Origin: Actinoplanes octamycinicus
GTDB lineage: Bacteria; Actinomycetota; Actinomycetes; Mycobacteriales; Micromonosporaceae
Assembly: GCF_014205225.1 (NCBI RefSeq)
Contig: NZ_JACHNB010000001.1
Location: forward strand, 4,259,501 to 4,323,500
Length of the DNA stretch: 64,000 nucleotides
Reading direction: 5' to 3'
Shown in pieces: positions 25,380 to 34,137 of the stretch. Below the pieces are notes generated by a model. That model did not search any database. It had not been told where the DNA came from and worked only from the letters and a program-made list of their open reading frames with translations. Position numbers and translations under genes: made by a program. Each line of letters begins with the position of its first letter. Position 1 is the first letter of the stretch.

Positions 25380-25864
25380 TGGGGCCGGTGCAGGTGCTCG
25401 TCGTCGGGTTCGACCACCCGGCGTTCTCCGGCGAGATCATCGCCGAGTTCACCCGGCTCCGCGAGGCCGGCATCGTCCGCTTGGTCGACCTGCTCCTGGT
25501 CGCCCGCGACGAGGACGGCGCGGTCGAGACGCTGCCCGTGCCACCCGGCACCGAGGCGGGTTTGGGGCACGTGACCGCCGCCCTCCTCGGCCAGCCGGAC
25601 GGCGAGACCGGCGTGACCGCCGCCCTCCTCGGCCGGCCGGACGGCGAGACCGGCGTGACCGTCCCCGACGACGCGGCGTGGTCCCTGGCCGACGCCGTGC
25701 CGCCGGGCTCGGTGGCCGCGGTCGCCTTGATCGAGCACCTCTGGGCCGGCCCGCTGACCACCGCCATCCAGAAGGCGGGCGGCGTCCCGCTGGAGGAGAC
25801 CTGGCTGGCCCCCGCCGACCTCGCGGCACTCGAGACCCTGGTGAGCCAGCGGCATCCGGGCTGA
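25379..25864 (+). CDS. DUF6325-family protein
   Basis: A 161-residue cytosolic protein of the DUF1269/DUF6325 type: a beta strand VQVLVVGFDHPAF, then LREAGIVRLVDLLLVARDEDG and a closing ALIEHLWAGPLTTAIQKAGG helix. These proteins often sit beside SHOCT proteins, as here, but their role is unknown. It carries an in-frame 14-residue tandem duplication (see 25571-25654). Confidence 0.78.
   Translation: MGPVQVLVVGFDHPAFSGEIIAEFTRLREAGIVRLVDLLLVARDEDGAVETLPVPPGTEAGLGHVTAALLGQPDGETGVTAALLGRPDGETGVTVPDDAAWSLADAVPPGSVAAVALIEHLWAGPLTTAIQKAGGVPLEETWLAPADLAALETLVSQRHPG
25571..25654 (+). repeat. 42-base in-frame tandem duplication
   Basis: Two copies of a 42-base unit (25571-25612, 25613-25654) differ at only one visible position (ccagcc versus ccggcc), encoding GVTAALLGxPDGET twice inside the DUF6325 protein. 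Confidence 0.85.
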
Positions 25865-25891
25865 CCCGAGGCGTTCCGGCCTGCCACCGGC

Positions 25892-26341
25892 TCACAGGCT
25901 GCTGAGCAGACCCTGAACCACCTGGATCGTCCAGTGCGCCTCGCCGGTCACGTGAACGTCGACGTGGTGCTTCTGACCGCCGGCATGCACCCGGTAGACC
26001 GACGGCACGCCGTCACACGGATACGGCTCGATGCGGTCCTCACCCGTCCGCTTGACCTCGATCGTCCCGCCGCCCGAGCACTGGATGACGAGCGTGTATC
26101 CCGTCCCGGTGTGGGTGAACTCCGGAAGAGCGGCATCGCCGTCCCCACTGGCCGGCGGAATGAGTTCGGGGAACTCCGCGGACAGGACCAGCTTCGCGGG
26201 TGCTCCCGCGGTCGCCGGTGACGCGGCCGCAGTAGAGGTCACGCCCGGCCGGGGCGGAACCGGGGCGGGATCGCCACCCGTCCCGCACCCGGACACGACG
26301 GCGAGCATGACGACAAGCGGACTGACACGCCGCACGGGCAC
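25892..26341 (-). CDS. Hypothetical lipoprotein
   Basis: About 149 residues. The signal peptide ends in the lipobox VVSGC. A low-complexity Pro/Ala/Thr linker and a roughly 90-residue beta-rich domain with Cys pairs (VIQCSGGG, YPCDGVPS) follow. The GTG at 26341 is preceded by GAGGAG; the frame extends upstream but without a ribosome site. The domain is not recognised. It is probably a surface-exposed small-ligand or stress protein. Confidence 0.68.
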   Translation of the reverse strand: MPVRRVSPLVVMLAVVSGCGTGGDPAPVPPRPGVTSTAAASPATAGAPAKLVLSAEFPELIPPASGDGDAALPEFTHTGTGYTLVIQCSGGGTIEVKRTGEDRIEPYPCDGVPSVYRVHAGGQKHHVDVHVTGEAHWTIQVVQGLLSSL

Positions 26342-26760
26342 TGAGGCTCCTCGGAGAGCTGTGCCCGTCACGCCGACTGCACCGGCGCAACGGGACTTCA
26401 AGACCAACGCGGGCGGCGGCTAGATCCTCTTCGAGGAGACGCGGAACCTCTCCTCGTAAGGCGCTGCGACCTTGCCTCCCTTGAAGGTTTTTGTAGCGCT
26501 ACTGGGATACACCTGCCACTGGGTGCCGCCCGGCAACGTTAGCGCCCGCATGCGAAGAGAGGCCGATTGCCGCATACCAATTTTCGGCAACGGCCGCGGA
26601 TTGACAGAATTATTTCCGATTCGCGGTCAGCGTGCTCATTCGCGGTCATCGTGCTCCGGGGATGCCAGCGACCCGTGCTCAAGGCATTACCATCGACGCC
26701 GACCACGGTGAGGTGCTCGGGGCGGCGGCCGGTCGCCCGGCCGCCGCGGCGGGAGCGGGG
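26342..26760. other. Intergenic region with palindrome and chitinase terminator
   Basis: This gap holds the lipoprotein promoter region, a perfect ten-base palindrome GTAGCGCTAC (26493-26502) and an AT-richer stretch around 26570-26620. The perfect hairpin 26722-26747, just after the chitinase stop on the minus strand, is its likely terminator. I see no coding sequence. Confidence 0.6.
26722..26747 (-). terminator. Hairpin terminator of the chitinase gene
   Basis: GCGGCGGCCGG and CCGGCCGCCGC pair perfectly around a four-base loop, 14 bases beyond the chitinase stop codon. Confidence 0.7.
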
Positions 26761-29082
26761 TCAGCGTGGTGCGGGCAGGCCCGTGTCGAGGGCGGTGATC
26801 AGGGTGCCCGAGGTGGTGTCACCGGACATCTCCCAGATCATGCCGCCGAGCAGGTTCCGGGTGCGGGCCCAGGCGGACTTCTGCGCGATGGACCAGGTGT
26901 CGTCGAAGGTCCACCACTGCCCGCCGTTGCCGGTGAAGCAGTACGTCGCCACCGACTGGGTGTCGTGGCGCACCGTGCAGCCGGGGACCATGGCCAGCAG
27001 ATTCGAGTAGCCGCGGGTGCCGGCCTCCTCGGCGAACTGGCCGGGCGCCGCCCCGGTCGCGCTCTGCCACTCGCCGTACGCGGAGGTGCCGTCCGGCAGG
27101 GTGCCGGCGGTGACGCCCTGCCAGCCCCGGCCGTAGAAGGCGAAGCCGAGGGTGAGCTGGCGCGGGTTGACGCCGGCGTCGGTGTACGTCGTGATGGCGT
27201 TCTCGGCGCTGAAGTGGAACGGGTACGGGTCCTCGGCGTCGCCGCGCAGGTTGCCCTGGTGGCCGGTGCGGTTCGGTTCCCACGAGTTGTCACTGCCGGC
27301 GCCGTGGAAGTCGTAGCCCTGGACGTTCGCGAAATCCATGTAGTCGAAGACGCTGGGCGTACCGTCGGCCTTGCTGATGTCCCAGCCCGCCGCGATCTTG
27401 GCGGGGTCCGCGGGGGTGAACGCGGTGAGCAGGTAACGCTTGCCGGTGCTCCTGGTCAGCTCGTCCATCTGCTTGCGGAACTCGGCGAACAGGGCGAGGT
27501 TGTTCGCCTTGTCCTGGGCGCCCCAGTGGTTGCCGGCGTGTCCCTCGGCGCCCGGCCACTCCCAGTCGAGGTCGATGCCGTCGAAGATGCCGGCCGCGGT
27601 GCCCGGGCCGCCGGCGTTGCCGCTCACCGGCAGGTTCCCCTTGAGGTACATGTCGAGGCAGGAGCTGACCAGCTTCGCCCGGGCCGCGGGTGTCGCCGCC
27701 GCGTCGGAGAAGAACTTGGAGTACGTCCAGCCGCCGATCGAGATGAGCACCTTCAGATCCGGGTACTTCGCCTTGAGCTTCTTGAGCTGGTTGAAGTTGC
27801 CGCGCAGGTTCTCCCAGCCGGTGTCGGCGACGCCGTCGACGGACTGCGCGGCGCTGAACGGCCGGCCGTAATCGGCGTCGGCGTCGCCGGCTCCGGTGCC
27901 CTGGTCGGGGTCCTGCGGATTCGACGTGGTGCCCTTGGTGACGCCCTGCAGGCAGGTCAGGTTCTTCGGGTCCAGGTTGGCGAACGCGTAGTTGAGGTGG
28001 GTGAGCTTCGCCGCGGAGCCCGACGTGTCCAGGTTCTTGACGAAGTACTGCCGTCCGTAGATGCCCCACTGGACGAAGTAGCCGACCTTGGCGTACTTGC
28101 CGGCGCCCACCACGTCGTCGGTGGTGACGGTGACCGCGTTGCTCGGGGCGGAGCTGTTGTCGTACGTGTCCCGGGCCTTGATCGTGAAGGTGTAGGTCGT
28201 CAGCGGAGTGAGCCCGTCCACGGTGGCCGTGGTGCCGGTCGTGGTGGTGGCCAGCTGGCCGCCACGGTAGACGTCGTAGCCGGCGATGCCGCTCGGGTCG
28301 GTCACCGCGGTCCAGGCCAGGGTGGCGCTGGTGGCGGTCTTGCCGGTGGCGCGCGGGGCGCCCGGCGCGGGCGGTGGCGTCGTGTCGTCGGCCGGGTTGA
28401 GCGTGGTGACCGAGACGGTGGCGCTCACGGCGGACAGATTGCCGCGGGCGTCCTTGGCCCGGACCGCGAAGGTGTACGCGGTGTTCGGGGCGAGGCCGCC
28501 GACGGTGGCGGTCGTGCCAGTGACACCGGCGACGACGGTGTCACCGCGCAGGACCTCGTAGCCCGCGATCGGGAAGTCGGTGGCGGTGGCCGCGGTCCAC
28601 TGGAGCGAGGCGCTCCTGGTCGTCTTGCCGGTGACCGCCAGGCCGGTCGGCGTGCCCGGCGCCCGGTCCGCGCTGCCGTCGCACTTGTTGCCGTTGATCC
28701 GGCAGTTCAGCGGCGGGGCGGCCGAGCCGGTGGCGATGAACCAGAAGCTGAACGGCTCGGTCGTGGCCCCTGCCGCGACGGTGCCGTTGTAGTGGGCGTT
28801 GACCACGGTGACGTGGTTGCCGGTCCGGGTCACCGTGCCGTTGTAGCTGTTCGACATGCTGACGCCGGCGGGCAGGTCGAACTCGAGCGTCCAGCCGGTG
28901 ACGGCGCTCGTGGTCGGGTTGCTGATGACGTATTTGTCCTGGTACCAGGAGCCGTTGTCGGCGGCGGAGAAGGTGGCGGTGAGCCCGCTCGCGGCGGAGG
29001 CGGGGCTCGGTGCGGCGACGACCGCGGCGAGCAGCGCCAGTGCCGCCGCGGCGGCGGTCAGGGGCCGGATCCGTCTTCGCAT
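26761..29082 (-). CDS. Secreted GH18 chitinase with CBM2 and two Fn3 domains
   Basis: A 773-residue modular enzyme. A signal peptide (about 1-31) leads into a CBM2 chitin/cellulose-binding domain (about 32-135), two Fn3 domains (about 145-235 and 245-335) and a GH18 barrel (about 340-770). The catalytic motif DGIDLDWEW places the proton donor at Glu508. Family members cleave chitin with N-acetyl-group assistance. The start is the ATG at 29082, six bases after AGGAGG. A near-perfect palindrome lies just upstream (29095-29113), and the gene is divergent from an AraC-type regulator that is a natural candidate controller. Confidence 0.94.
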   Translation of the reverse strand: MRRRIRPLTAAAAALALLAAVVAAPSPASAASGLTATFSAADNGSWYQDKYVISNPTTSAVTGWTLEFDLPAGVSMSNSYNGTVTRTGNHVTVVNAHYNGTVAAGATTEPFSFWFIATGSAAPPLNCRINGNKCDGSADRAPGTPTGLAVTGKTTRSASLQWTAATATDFPIAGYEVLRGDTVVAGVTGTTATVGGLAPNTAYTFAVRAKDARGNLSAVSATVSVTTLNPADDTTPPPAPGAPRATGKTATSATLAWTAVTDPSGIAGYDVYRGGQLATTTTGTTATVDGLTPLTTYTFTIKARDTYDNSSAPSNAVTVTTDDVVGAGKYAKVGYFVQWGIYGRQYFVKNLDTSGSAAKLTHLNYAFANLDPKNLTCLQGVTKGTTSNPQDPDQGTGAGDADADYGRPFSAAQSVDGVADTGWENLRGNFNQLKKLKAKYPDLKVLISIGGWTYSKFFSDAAATPAARAKLVSSCLDMYLKGNLPVSGNAGGPGTAAGIFDGIDLDWEWPGAEGHAGNHWGAQDKANNLALFAEFRKQMDELTRSTGKRYLLTAFTPADPAKIAAGWDISKADGTPSVFDYMDFANVQGYDFHGAGSDNSWEPNRTGHQGNLRGDAEDPYPFHFSAENAITTYTDAGVNPRQLTLGFAFYGRGWQGVTAGTLPDGTSAYGEWQSATGAAPGQFAEEAGTRGYSNLLAMVPGCTVRHDTQSVATYCFTGNGGQWWTFDDTWSIAQKSAWARTRNLLGGMIWEMSGDTTSGTLITALDTGLPAPR

Positions 29083-29094
29083 GGGAAACCTCCT

Positions 29095-29113
29095 GTTAGT
29101 AAACTTTCCTAAC
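29095..29113. promoter_or_regulatory. GTTAG-AAA-C-TTT-CTAAC palindrome upstream of chitinase
   Basis: A 19-base sequence with nine-base half-sites around a central C and one mismatch (GTTAGtAAA / TTTcCTAAC). It lies between the chitinase ribosome site and the divergent AraC gene. It has the look of a repressor operator overlapping the transcription start region. Confidence 0.6.
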
Positions 29114-29174
29114 AACGTTCATAGTCAGATGTCGATGCGTCAAGACCTGCCCCGGATGCGGTGAGGAGCGCGGC

Positions 29175-30023
29175 GTGGACCTGCCCCGCCATGACCTGGA
29201 GGTTCCCCAGCCGGACACCTTCCCGTTCGCCATGGGCACGTTCGACCGGATCGGCCCGCTGTCCCGCGCCGAGTTCGCCCACCGGCACACCTTCTACGAG
29301 ATCGACTTCGTCACCGGCGGGCGCGGCAGCCACGTCATCGACCTCGACGAGCGCCCGCTGCGGCCGCCGCAGCTCTGCCTGATCGCTCCCGGCCAGGTTC
29401 ATCGCTGGCGCCAGCGGTCCCCGGTGCAGGGTCACGTCATCCTGTTCACCGACGACTTCCTGCTGGCGCACCCCGGCGACCGCGCCGCGCTGCAGTCGCT
29501 GGCCCGGCGCCCGGCGCGCCGGCTGGCGGCCCCCGACGCGGGGCGGATCCGGGCGCTCGTCGCGAGCATGGACCGCGAGTACCGGCACCGCGATCCCGGC
29601 TTCGCGACCGTTCTGCAGGCCTACCTGCGCGTGCTCGTCGTCGAGATGGGACGGCTGCACCGCGAGCGCCCGGCCGGCGGGTCCGGTCCGGCCGGCGCCG
29701 TGGTGCTCCAGTTCCAGGAGTTGCTCGCCGACGAGGCGTTCGGTGAGTGGGCGGTGGCCGCCTACGCCGCCCGGCTCGGTGTCTCGGCGAGCACCCTGAA
29801 CGAGGCGGTCCGGCAGGCGCTCGGCCGGTCGCCGGGGCAGGTGATCCGGCACCGGCGCGTACTGGAGGCCAAGCGGCTGCTGGCCGCCACGGACCTGTCG
29901 GTCGCCCAGGTGGCGCGGCGGCTGGGCTTCGCCGACGCGGCGTACTTCTGCCGGTACTTCCGCCGCGAGGCCGGGGTCACCCCGGGCGGCTTTCGTGGAA
30001 ATCACCACGATCCCGGCGGTTAG
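29175..30023 (+). CDS. AraC-family transcriptional regulator
   Basis: A 282-residue protein: an N-terminal cupin sensor domain (FYEIDFVTGGRGSHVIDL, LCLIAPGQVHRW) and a C-terminal AraC DNA-binding domain (AYAARLGVSASTLNEAVRQ; VARRLGFADAAYFCRYFRRE). The GTG start follows GAGGAG. Divergent from the chitinase, it is the likely local regulator; the inducer is unknown. Confidence 0.92.
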   Translation: MDLPRHDLEVPQPDTFPFAMGTFDRIGPLSRAEFAHRHTFYEIDFVTGGRGSHVIDLDERPLRPPQLCLIAPGQVHRWRQRSPVQGHVILFTDDFLLAHPGDRAALQSLARRPARRLAAPDAGRIRALVASMDREYRHRDPGFATVLQAYLRVLVVEMGRLHRERPAGGSGPAGAVVLQFQELLADEAFGEWAVAAYAARLGVSASTLNEAVRQALGRSPGQVIRHRRVLEAKRLLAATDLSVAQVARRLGFADAAYFCRYFRREAGVTPGGFRGNHHDPGG

Positions 30024-30104
30024 TCCATCGCTGCTGATCGATGGCATTCGTAGTGTCGAGGCGATCCGGCGCCCCCTCCGGGCGCGAGAGGAAGGAGAGC
30101 CGAC

Positions 30105-30917
30105 ATGGCCGACGAGCCGATCGACACCCCACAACCCGGCGGCGGTGTCACCCGCAAGAGCCTGCTCAAGGCCGCGGCGATAGCGGTGCCGGCGCCGCTG
30201 TTGCTGGGCGCCGCCACCCGGGCCTGGGCCGGCTCGCTCGAACCCACGCCGTTGTGCGACGACGGCGACGAGGACACGCCCCCGCAGATGGAGGGGCCGT
30301 ACTTCAAACCCTCATCGCCGCAGCGGACGTCGCTGCTGGACCCGGGCATGCCGGGCACCCGCCTCACGGTGAGCGGCTACGTCTTCGGCACCGGCTGCCA
30401 GCCGCTGGCCGGTGTGCTGCTGGACTTCTGGCAGGCCGACAACAGCGGCGCGTACGACATGAGCGGCTACAAGCTGCGCGGCCACCAGTACACCGGCGCG
30501 AGCGGCGCCTTCACGCTGACCACCATCGTGCCGGGGCTGTATCCCGGGCGTACCCGGCACATCCACGTCAAGGCGCAGGCGCCGAACCGTCCGGTGCTCA
30601 CCACCCAGCTGTACTTCCCGGGGGAGCCGCGCAACAGCACCGACTCGCTCTACGACCCGCGCCTGCTGATGACCGTGCGCACCAGCGGCAGCGGCCGGGA
30701 GGGATCTTTCGACTTCGTCCTCGACGTGCCGGCCGGCCCGGGCACGCCGCCGACCAGCCAGCCCCCGGCGCCGGGCGGCACCTGGGCGCCGAACACGGCG
30801 TACCCGGCCGGCGCGCAGGTCACCTACGGCGGCGCCGGCTACCGCTGCCTGCAGAGTCACACCTCGATGCCGGGCTGGGAGCCGCCGAACGTGCCCGCCC
30901 TCTGGCAGCGCGCCTGA
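30105..30917 (+). CDS. Secreted intradiol ring-cleavage dioxygenase-like protein with CBM5/12
   Basis: 270 residues. A twin-arginine-like export signal (TRKSLLKAAA; about residues 15-43) precedes an intradiol dioxygenase fold (about 60-200) with the non-heme iron ligand stretches GAYDMSGY, LRGHQYTG and GLYPGRTRHIHVK. After a Pro-rich linker, a CBM5/12 chitin-binding domain (about 225-270) contains TWAPNTAYPAG and MPGWEPP. A similar secreted dioxygenase-CBM5/12 enzyme has been described from a biomass-degrading Streptomyces and acts on catechols. Here it would oxidise lignin-derived or cuticle catechols while bound to a polymer. It sits next to the chitinase regulator. Confidence 0.85.
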   Translation: MADEPIDTPQPGGGVTRKSLLKAAAIAVPAPLLLGAATRAWAGSLEPTPLCDDGDEDTPPQMEGPYFKPSSPQRTSLLDPGMPGTRLTVSGYVFGTGCQPLAGVLLDFWQADNSGAYDMSGYKLRGHQYTGASGAFTLTTIVPGLYPGRTRHIHVKAQAPNRPVLTTQLYFPGEPRNSTDSLYDPRLLMTVRTSGSGREGSFDFVLDVPAGPGTPPTSQPPAPGGTWAPNTAYPAGAQVTYGGAGYRCLQSHTSMPGWEPPNVPALWQRA

Positions 30918-30950
30918 CGCCGTACGCCTCCCGGCCCGGGCCCGCAGGCC

Positions 30951-30989
30951 CACGATGGCCGGCGCCCGGGGCGGGCGCCGGCCATCGTG
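30951..30989 (+). terminator. Very strong hairpin terminator
   Basis: Two 18-base perfectly complementary arms (30951-30968, 30972-30989) enclose a GGG loop, 33 bases after the dioxygenase stop. Confidence 0.85.
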
Positions 30990-31099
30990 ATCTCCGGGAA
31001 GCCGGGCTCACCCCCGGCCCGCCGGCCGGAACGCCCGCTTCGCGGTGACCTGTATCGTGTCGTCCGGCCTGCAGTGACGACGATGAATCAGAGGTGCTG

Positions 31100-33364
31100 A
31101 TGGACGCCGCCGTGCTGGCAGTGCAGCAATGGGTCAACGCCACATACGCCGGGGTCCCCGGCTATGTCGCGATCGCTGAGGACGGCAGCGCCGGACGCCA
31201 GACGATGGCCGCGCTGACCCGGGGTCTGCAGCACGAGCTGGGGATCACGGCGCTCTCGGACAACTTCGGCCCGGCGACGCTGGCGGCGCTGACCGCGCAC
31301 GGCCCGATCGGCCCGGCCGAGACGAACCGGAACCTGATCAAGATCGTCCAAGGTGGCCTGGTCTGCAAGGGCTATGCCGCGTCCGGTCCCGACGGCGTCT
31401 ACGGCCCGGCCGTGGCCGCCGCCGTCGCGGCCCTGATGACCGACGCCGGGCTCGCCGCCCGGATCGACGGCACCGTCGTCCCGAAGGTGTGCAAGGCACT
31501 GCTGTTCACCGACTCCTACCTGCTGGCGTCCGGCGGTTCCGCGCAGCTGCGCGCCGCCCAGCAGTGGCTGAACGACCGCTACCTGAACCGGTCGGCGTTC
31601 TTCGTGCTGGCCTGCGACGGCCGCCGCTCCCGCGAGTTCCTGACCGCGCTGATCTTCGCGGTGCAGTACGAGGGCGGCCTGACCGACGCGCAGGCCAACG
31701 GCAGCTTCGGCCCGCTCACCCAGGCCGGGGTGAAGCGGAACGGCCTGCTCCAGGCGGGGTCGTCCGGCCCGTGGGTGCGGTTGTTCTCGGCCGCGCTCAC
31801 GCACTACCCGGCGGCGCCGATCTTCACCGGCGACTTCGACGAGCCGCTGGCCGCGGCCGCCCGCGCGGTCCAGGAGTTCTGCGGGCTCACCGTGACCGGC
31901 GCGGGTGACTTCGCGACCTGGGCGTCGTTGCTGATCAGCACCGGTGACCCGGCCCGCCCGGGCACGGCGGCGGACACCGTCGACGAGGTGACCGCGGCCC
32001 GCGCCCAGGCCCTGGTGGCGGCCGGGTACCGCACCATCGGCCGCTACCTGACCAACGTCGAGGGCAGCGACTTCGACAAGAAGATCAAGCCCGGTGAGCT
32101 GGCCACCCTGGCCGCGCACGGCCTGCGCCTGTTCCCGATCTTCCAGACGGCCGCGGACTCGGCCGCCTACTTCGGCTGGGCCCAGGGTTACGCGGACGCG
32201 CTGGCCGCCCACGACGCGGCGGCCGGGCACGGCATCGACGCGGGGGCGGTCGTCTACTTCGCCGTCGACTACGACGCGACCGACACCGAGGTGACGCAGC
32301 GGGTGATCCCGTACTTCCTCGGGGTCGACGCCGGGCTGCGCCAGCGCGGTGGCCGGTACTCGCACGGCGTCTACGGCGCTCGCAACGTGTGCAGCCGGCT
32401 CGCGGCCGAGGCGTTCCCGCGGTGGAGCTTCGTCAGCGGGATCACCTCGGGCTGGACCGGGAACGTGATCTACCCGCTGCCCGCCAACTGGGCGTTCGAC
32501 CAGATCGCCACGATCGGCGTGGGCACCCTGGAGATCGACAAGTGCGTGCAGCGGACGGGTGCCGACGCGGGGGAGGGCGCCTTCGGCTCCGCCGCGACCG
32601 GCCTGGCCGCCTATCTCGACTGGATCGACCGGCTGCACGAGCTCGCGGTCGCCTACGGCGCCGGCGATCCGGGCGAGCGGGTTCTGGAATACCTGCGCGC
32701 GGGCCGCTACGACAACTGGCAGACCCGGAAGCTGGCCGGCGACACGGACACCGGATTCCTCCGGTACGTCGACCGCACCGGGCTGGCGCGCGTCCGCACC
32801 TACCGCGACCCGGTCGCCGGGGTGGACGTGGACGTCAGCCGGTGGGGTGCGGCGGCGCTCGCCGAGCTGCGCGGCCGCGGCGACGCCGGAGGCTGGGGCG
32901 GTGACCTGATCGCGTTCTACGGCGGATGGCGGTTCACCGCACCGGCCACCCCGGCCCGGGACTACTGCGCGGCGTACCTCGCCACCGGCGACAAGCCGGC
33001 GGCCCTCGACCTCGCCGCGCTGGTCGCGGACGTGGACGGGTACCTCGCCGCGACCGCCCTGCGCGCGGGCGCCACGCTCGGCGCCCACCTGCGCGGCGCC
33101 GATCGCGGTGTCCGGTTCAGCCTGTTCCACCGTGGCCGGTTCGGCGGCGACCCGGCCGCCGCGGCGACCGCGGCGCAGATCCTGCTCACCGGCACCGGCG
33201 ACGACGTGGTGACGGCGTACCGCGCGCTGCTGCTGCGCGGCCTGGCCGGCACCCCGGTGACCGTGGACGACCAGCTGCGGCAGTTCTGCCGCGGCTTCGC
33301 GGACCGGCTGGTCGCGCTGACCGAGAACGAGCAGATCCAGATCCGTCGAGGAAAGGTGTCCTGA
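31100..33364 (+). CDS. DUF1906 (Rv2525c-like glycoside-hydrolase fold) protein with peptidoglycan-binding-like repeats
   Basis: A 754-residue protein starting at an ATG five bases after GAGG. Residues 1-280 contain PGBD-like helical segments (SDNFGPATLAAL; GPDGVYGPAVAAAVAALM; NGSFGPLTQAGV). Residues about 293-490 are a DUF1906 TIM-barrel (YRTIGRYLTN, LFPIFQT, VVYFAVDYDA), related to GH25-like enzymes. The C-terminal 260 residues are unassigned and helical. No signal peptide is visible at the chosen start, which is odd for a wall-active fold. It is coupled by TGATG to an exported protein. It may be exported with that partner by a non-Sec route, or act as a phage-tail-like or intracellular protein. 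Confidence 0.8.
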   Translation: MDAAVLAVQQWVNATYAGVPGYVAIAEDGSAGRQTMAALTRGLQHELGITALSDNFGPATLAALTAHGPIGPAETNRNLIKIVQGGLVCKGYAASGPDGVYGPAVAAAVAALMTDAGLAARIDGTVVPKVCKALLFTDSYLLASGGSAQLRAAQQWLNDRYLNRSAFFVLACDGRRSREFLTALIFAVQYEGGLTDAQANGSFGPLTQAGVKRNGLLQAGSSGPWVRLFSAALTHYPAAPIFTGDFDEPLAAAARAVQEFCGLTVTGAGDFATWASLLISTGDPARPGTAADTVDEVTAARAQALVAAGYRTIGRYLTNVEGSDFDKKIKPGELATLAAHGLRLFPIFQTAADSAAYFGWAQGYADALAAHDAAAGHGIDAGAVVYFAVDYDATDTEVTQRVIPYFLGVDAGLRQRGGRYSHGVYGARNVCSRLAAEAFPRWSFVSGITSGWTGNVIYPLPANWAFDQIATIGVGTLEIDKCVQRTGADAGEGAFGSAATGLAAYLDWIDRLHELAVAYGAGDPGERVLEYLRAGRYDNWQTRKLAGDTDTGFLRYVDRTGLARVRTYRDPVAGVDVDVSRWGAAALAELRGRGDAGGWGGDLIAFYGGWRFTAPATPARDYCAAYLATGDKPAALDLAALVADVDGYLAATALRAGATLGAHLRGADRGVRFSLFHRGRFGGDPAAAATAAQILLTGTGDDVVTAYRALLLRGLAGTPVTVDDQLRQFCRGFADRLVALTENEQIQIRRGKVS

Positions 33365-33927
33365 TGCGGCGACGTACCCTGCTGGCCTCGGCCGGAGCGG
33401 GAGCCATGCTGACCGCTTCGGGACTGCCGGCGGCCCCGGCCGAGGCCGCTGTCAAACCCGTTGTGCGTACGTACGCCGTCCAGGGCACCGACCTCGCGGT
33501 GTCCTTGCTGCCCGGGCCGGCGGCGACGGTCCTGCTCTACGCGGCTCGGCGCTTCCACTACGAGATCGACGCGCTGCGGCCGGGCGACCTGGTCACCGAT
33601 GCCTCGGGCACGGTTCTCGACATCCGGCCGGGGTGGTACCCGGCGGGGGCGCGGGACGGGTTCCTGCCGTACCAAAAGATCGTGATCCATGACATCGTCG
33701 CGCAGTGCGACGGGATGCTCGCCTGGGGCGGCGACGCGCGCACCCCGCGTGAGGGACGTTTCGCGATCGCGGTGCAGCCGGCCGACCGCCGGCTGCGGGT
33801 GCTGGCGAAGCGCCTGGACACCGATGCCGCGTCGCCGAGCCGCCGGGTGGGGGCGGGGACCGCGCTGCCGTTCACGACAGACCGGGTGCGGCGGGCGCAG
33901 TCGGTGCGTCGCAGCATGGCCCGGTAA
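33364..33927 (+). CDS. Tat-exported hypothetical protein
   Basis: 187 residues starting in the stop codon of the DUF1906 gene. The N-terminus MRRRTLLASAGAGAMLTASG is a Tat-type signal with an AEAA cleavage site. The mature part is beta-rich and has no recognisable domain. Coupling suggests it assists or is exported with the DUF1906 protein. Confidence 0.72.
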   Translation: MRRRTLLASAGAGAMLTASGLPAAPAEAAVKPVVRTYAVQGTDLAVSLLPGPAATVLLYAARRFHYEIDALRPGDLVTDASGTVLDIRPGWYPAGARDGFLPYQKIVIHDIVAQCDGMLAWGGDARTPREGRFAIAVQPADRRLRVLAKRLDTDAASPSRRVGAGTALPFTTDRVRRAQSVRRSMAR

Positions 33928-33948
33928 CGCGGGACGTTCCCGCGCCCG

Positions 33949-34110
33949 CGCCGCCGTGAGCCCGGCGCGCGCCCGGATTCCGTGCCGCCGTGAGCCCGGC
34001 CCACACTCGGTTTCCGTGCCGCCGTGAGCCCGGCGCACGCCCGGTTTCCGTGCCGCCGTGAGCCCGGCCCACACTCGGTTTCCGTGCCGCCGTGAGCCGG
34101 GCTCACACCC
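33949..34110 (+). repeat. 34-base tandem repeat, about five copies
   Basis: A unit of about 34 bases with core ccgccgtgagcccggc is repeated about five times between the Tat-protein gene and the PadR gene. Copies alternate between gcgcacgcccgg and cccacactcgg variants, and the last copy closes with a ccgggctc inversion. There are no spacers as in CRISPR. It probably arises by slippage. Confidence 0.85.
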
Positions 34111-34137
34111 TATGTAGAGTTCGGATATAGTCGCTCG

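Noticed and set aside
26493-26502. GTAGCGCTAC as a CebR-type operator
   Set aside because: It lacks the flanking TGGGA/TCCCA half-sites and is not close to a clear promoter; kept only as a palindrome note.
33949-34110. CRISPR-like array
   Set aside because: Repeats are directly abutting with no variable spacers, and no cas genes are nearby.
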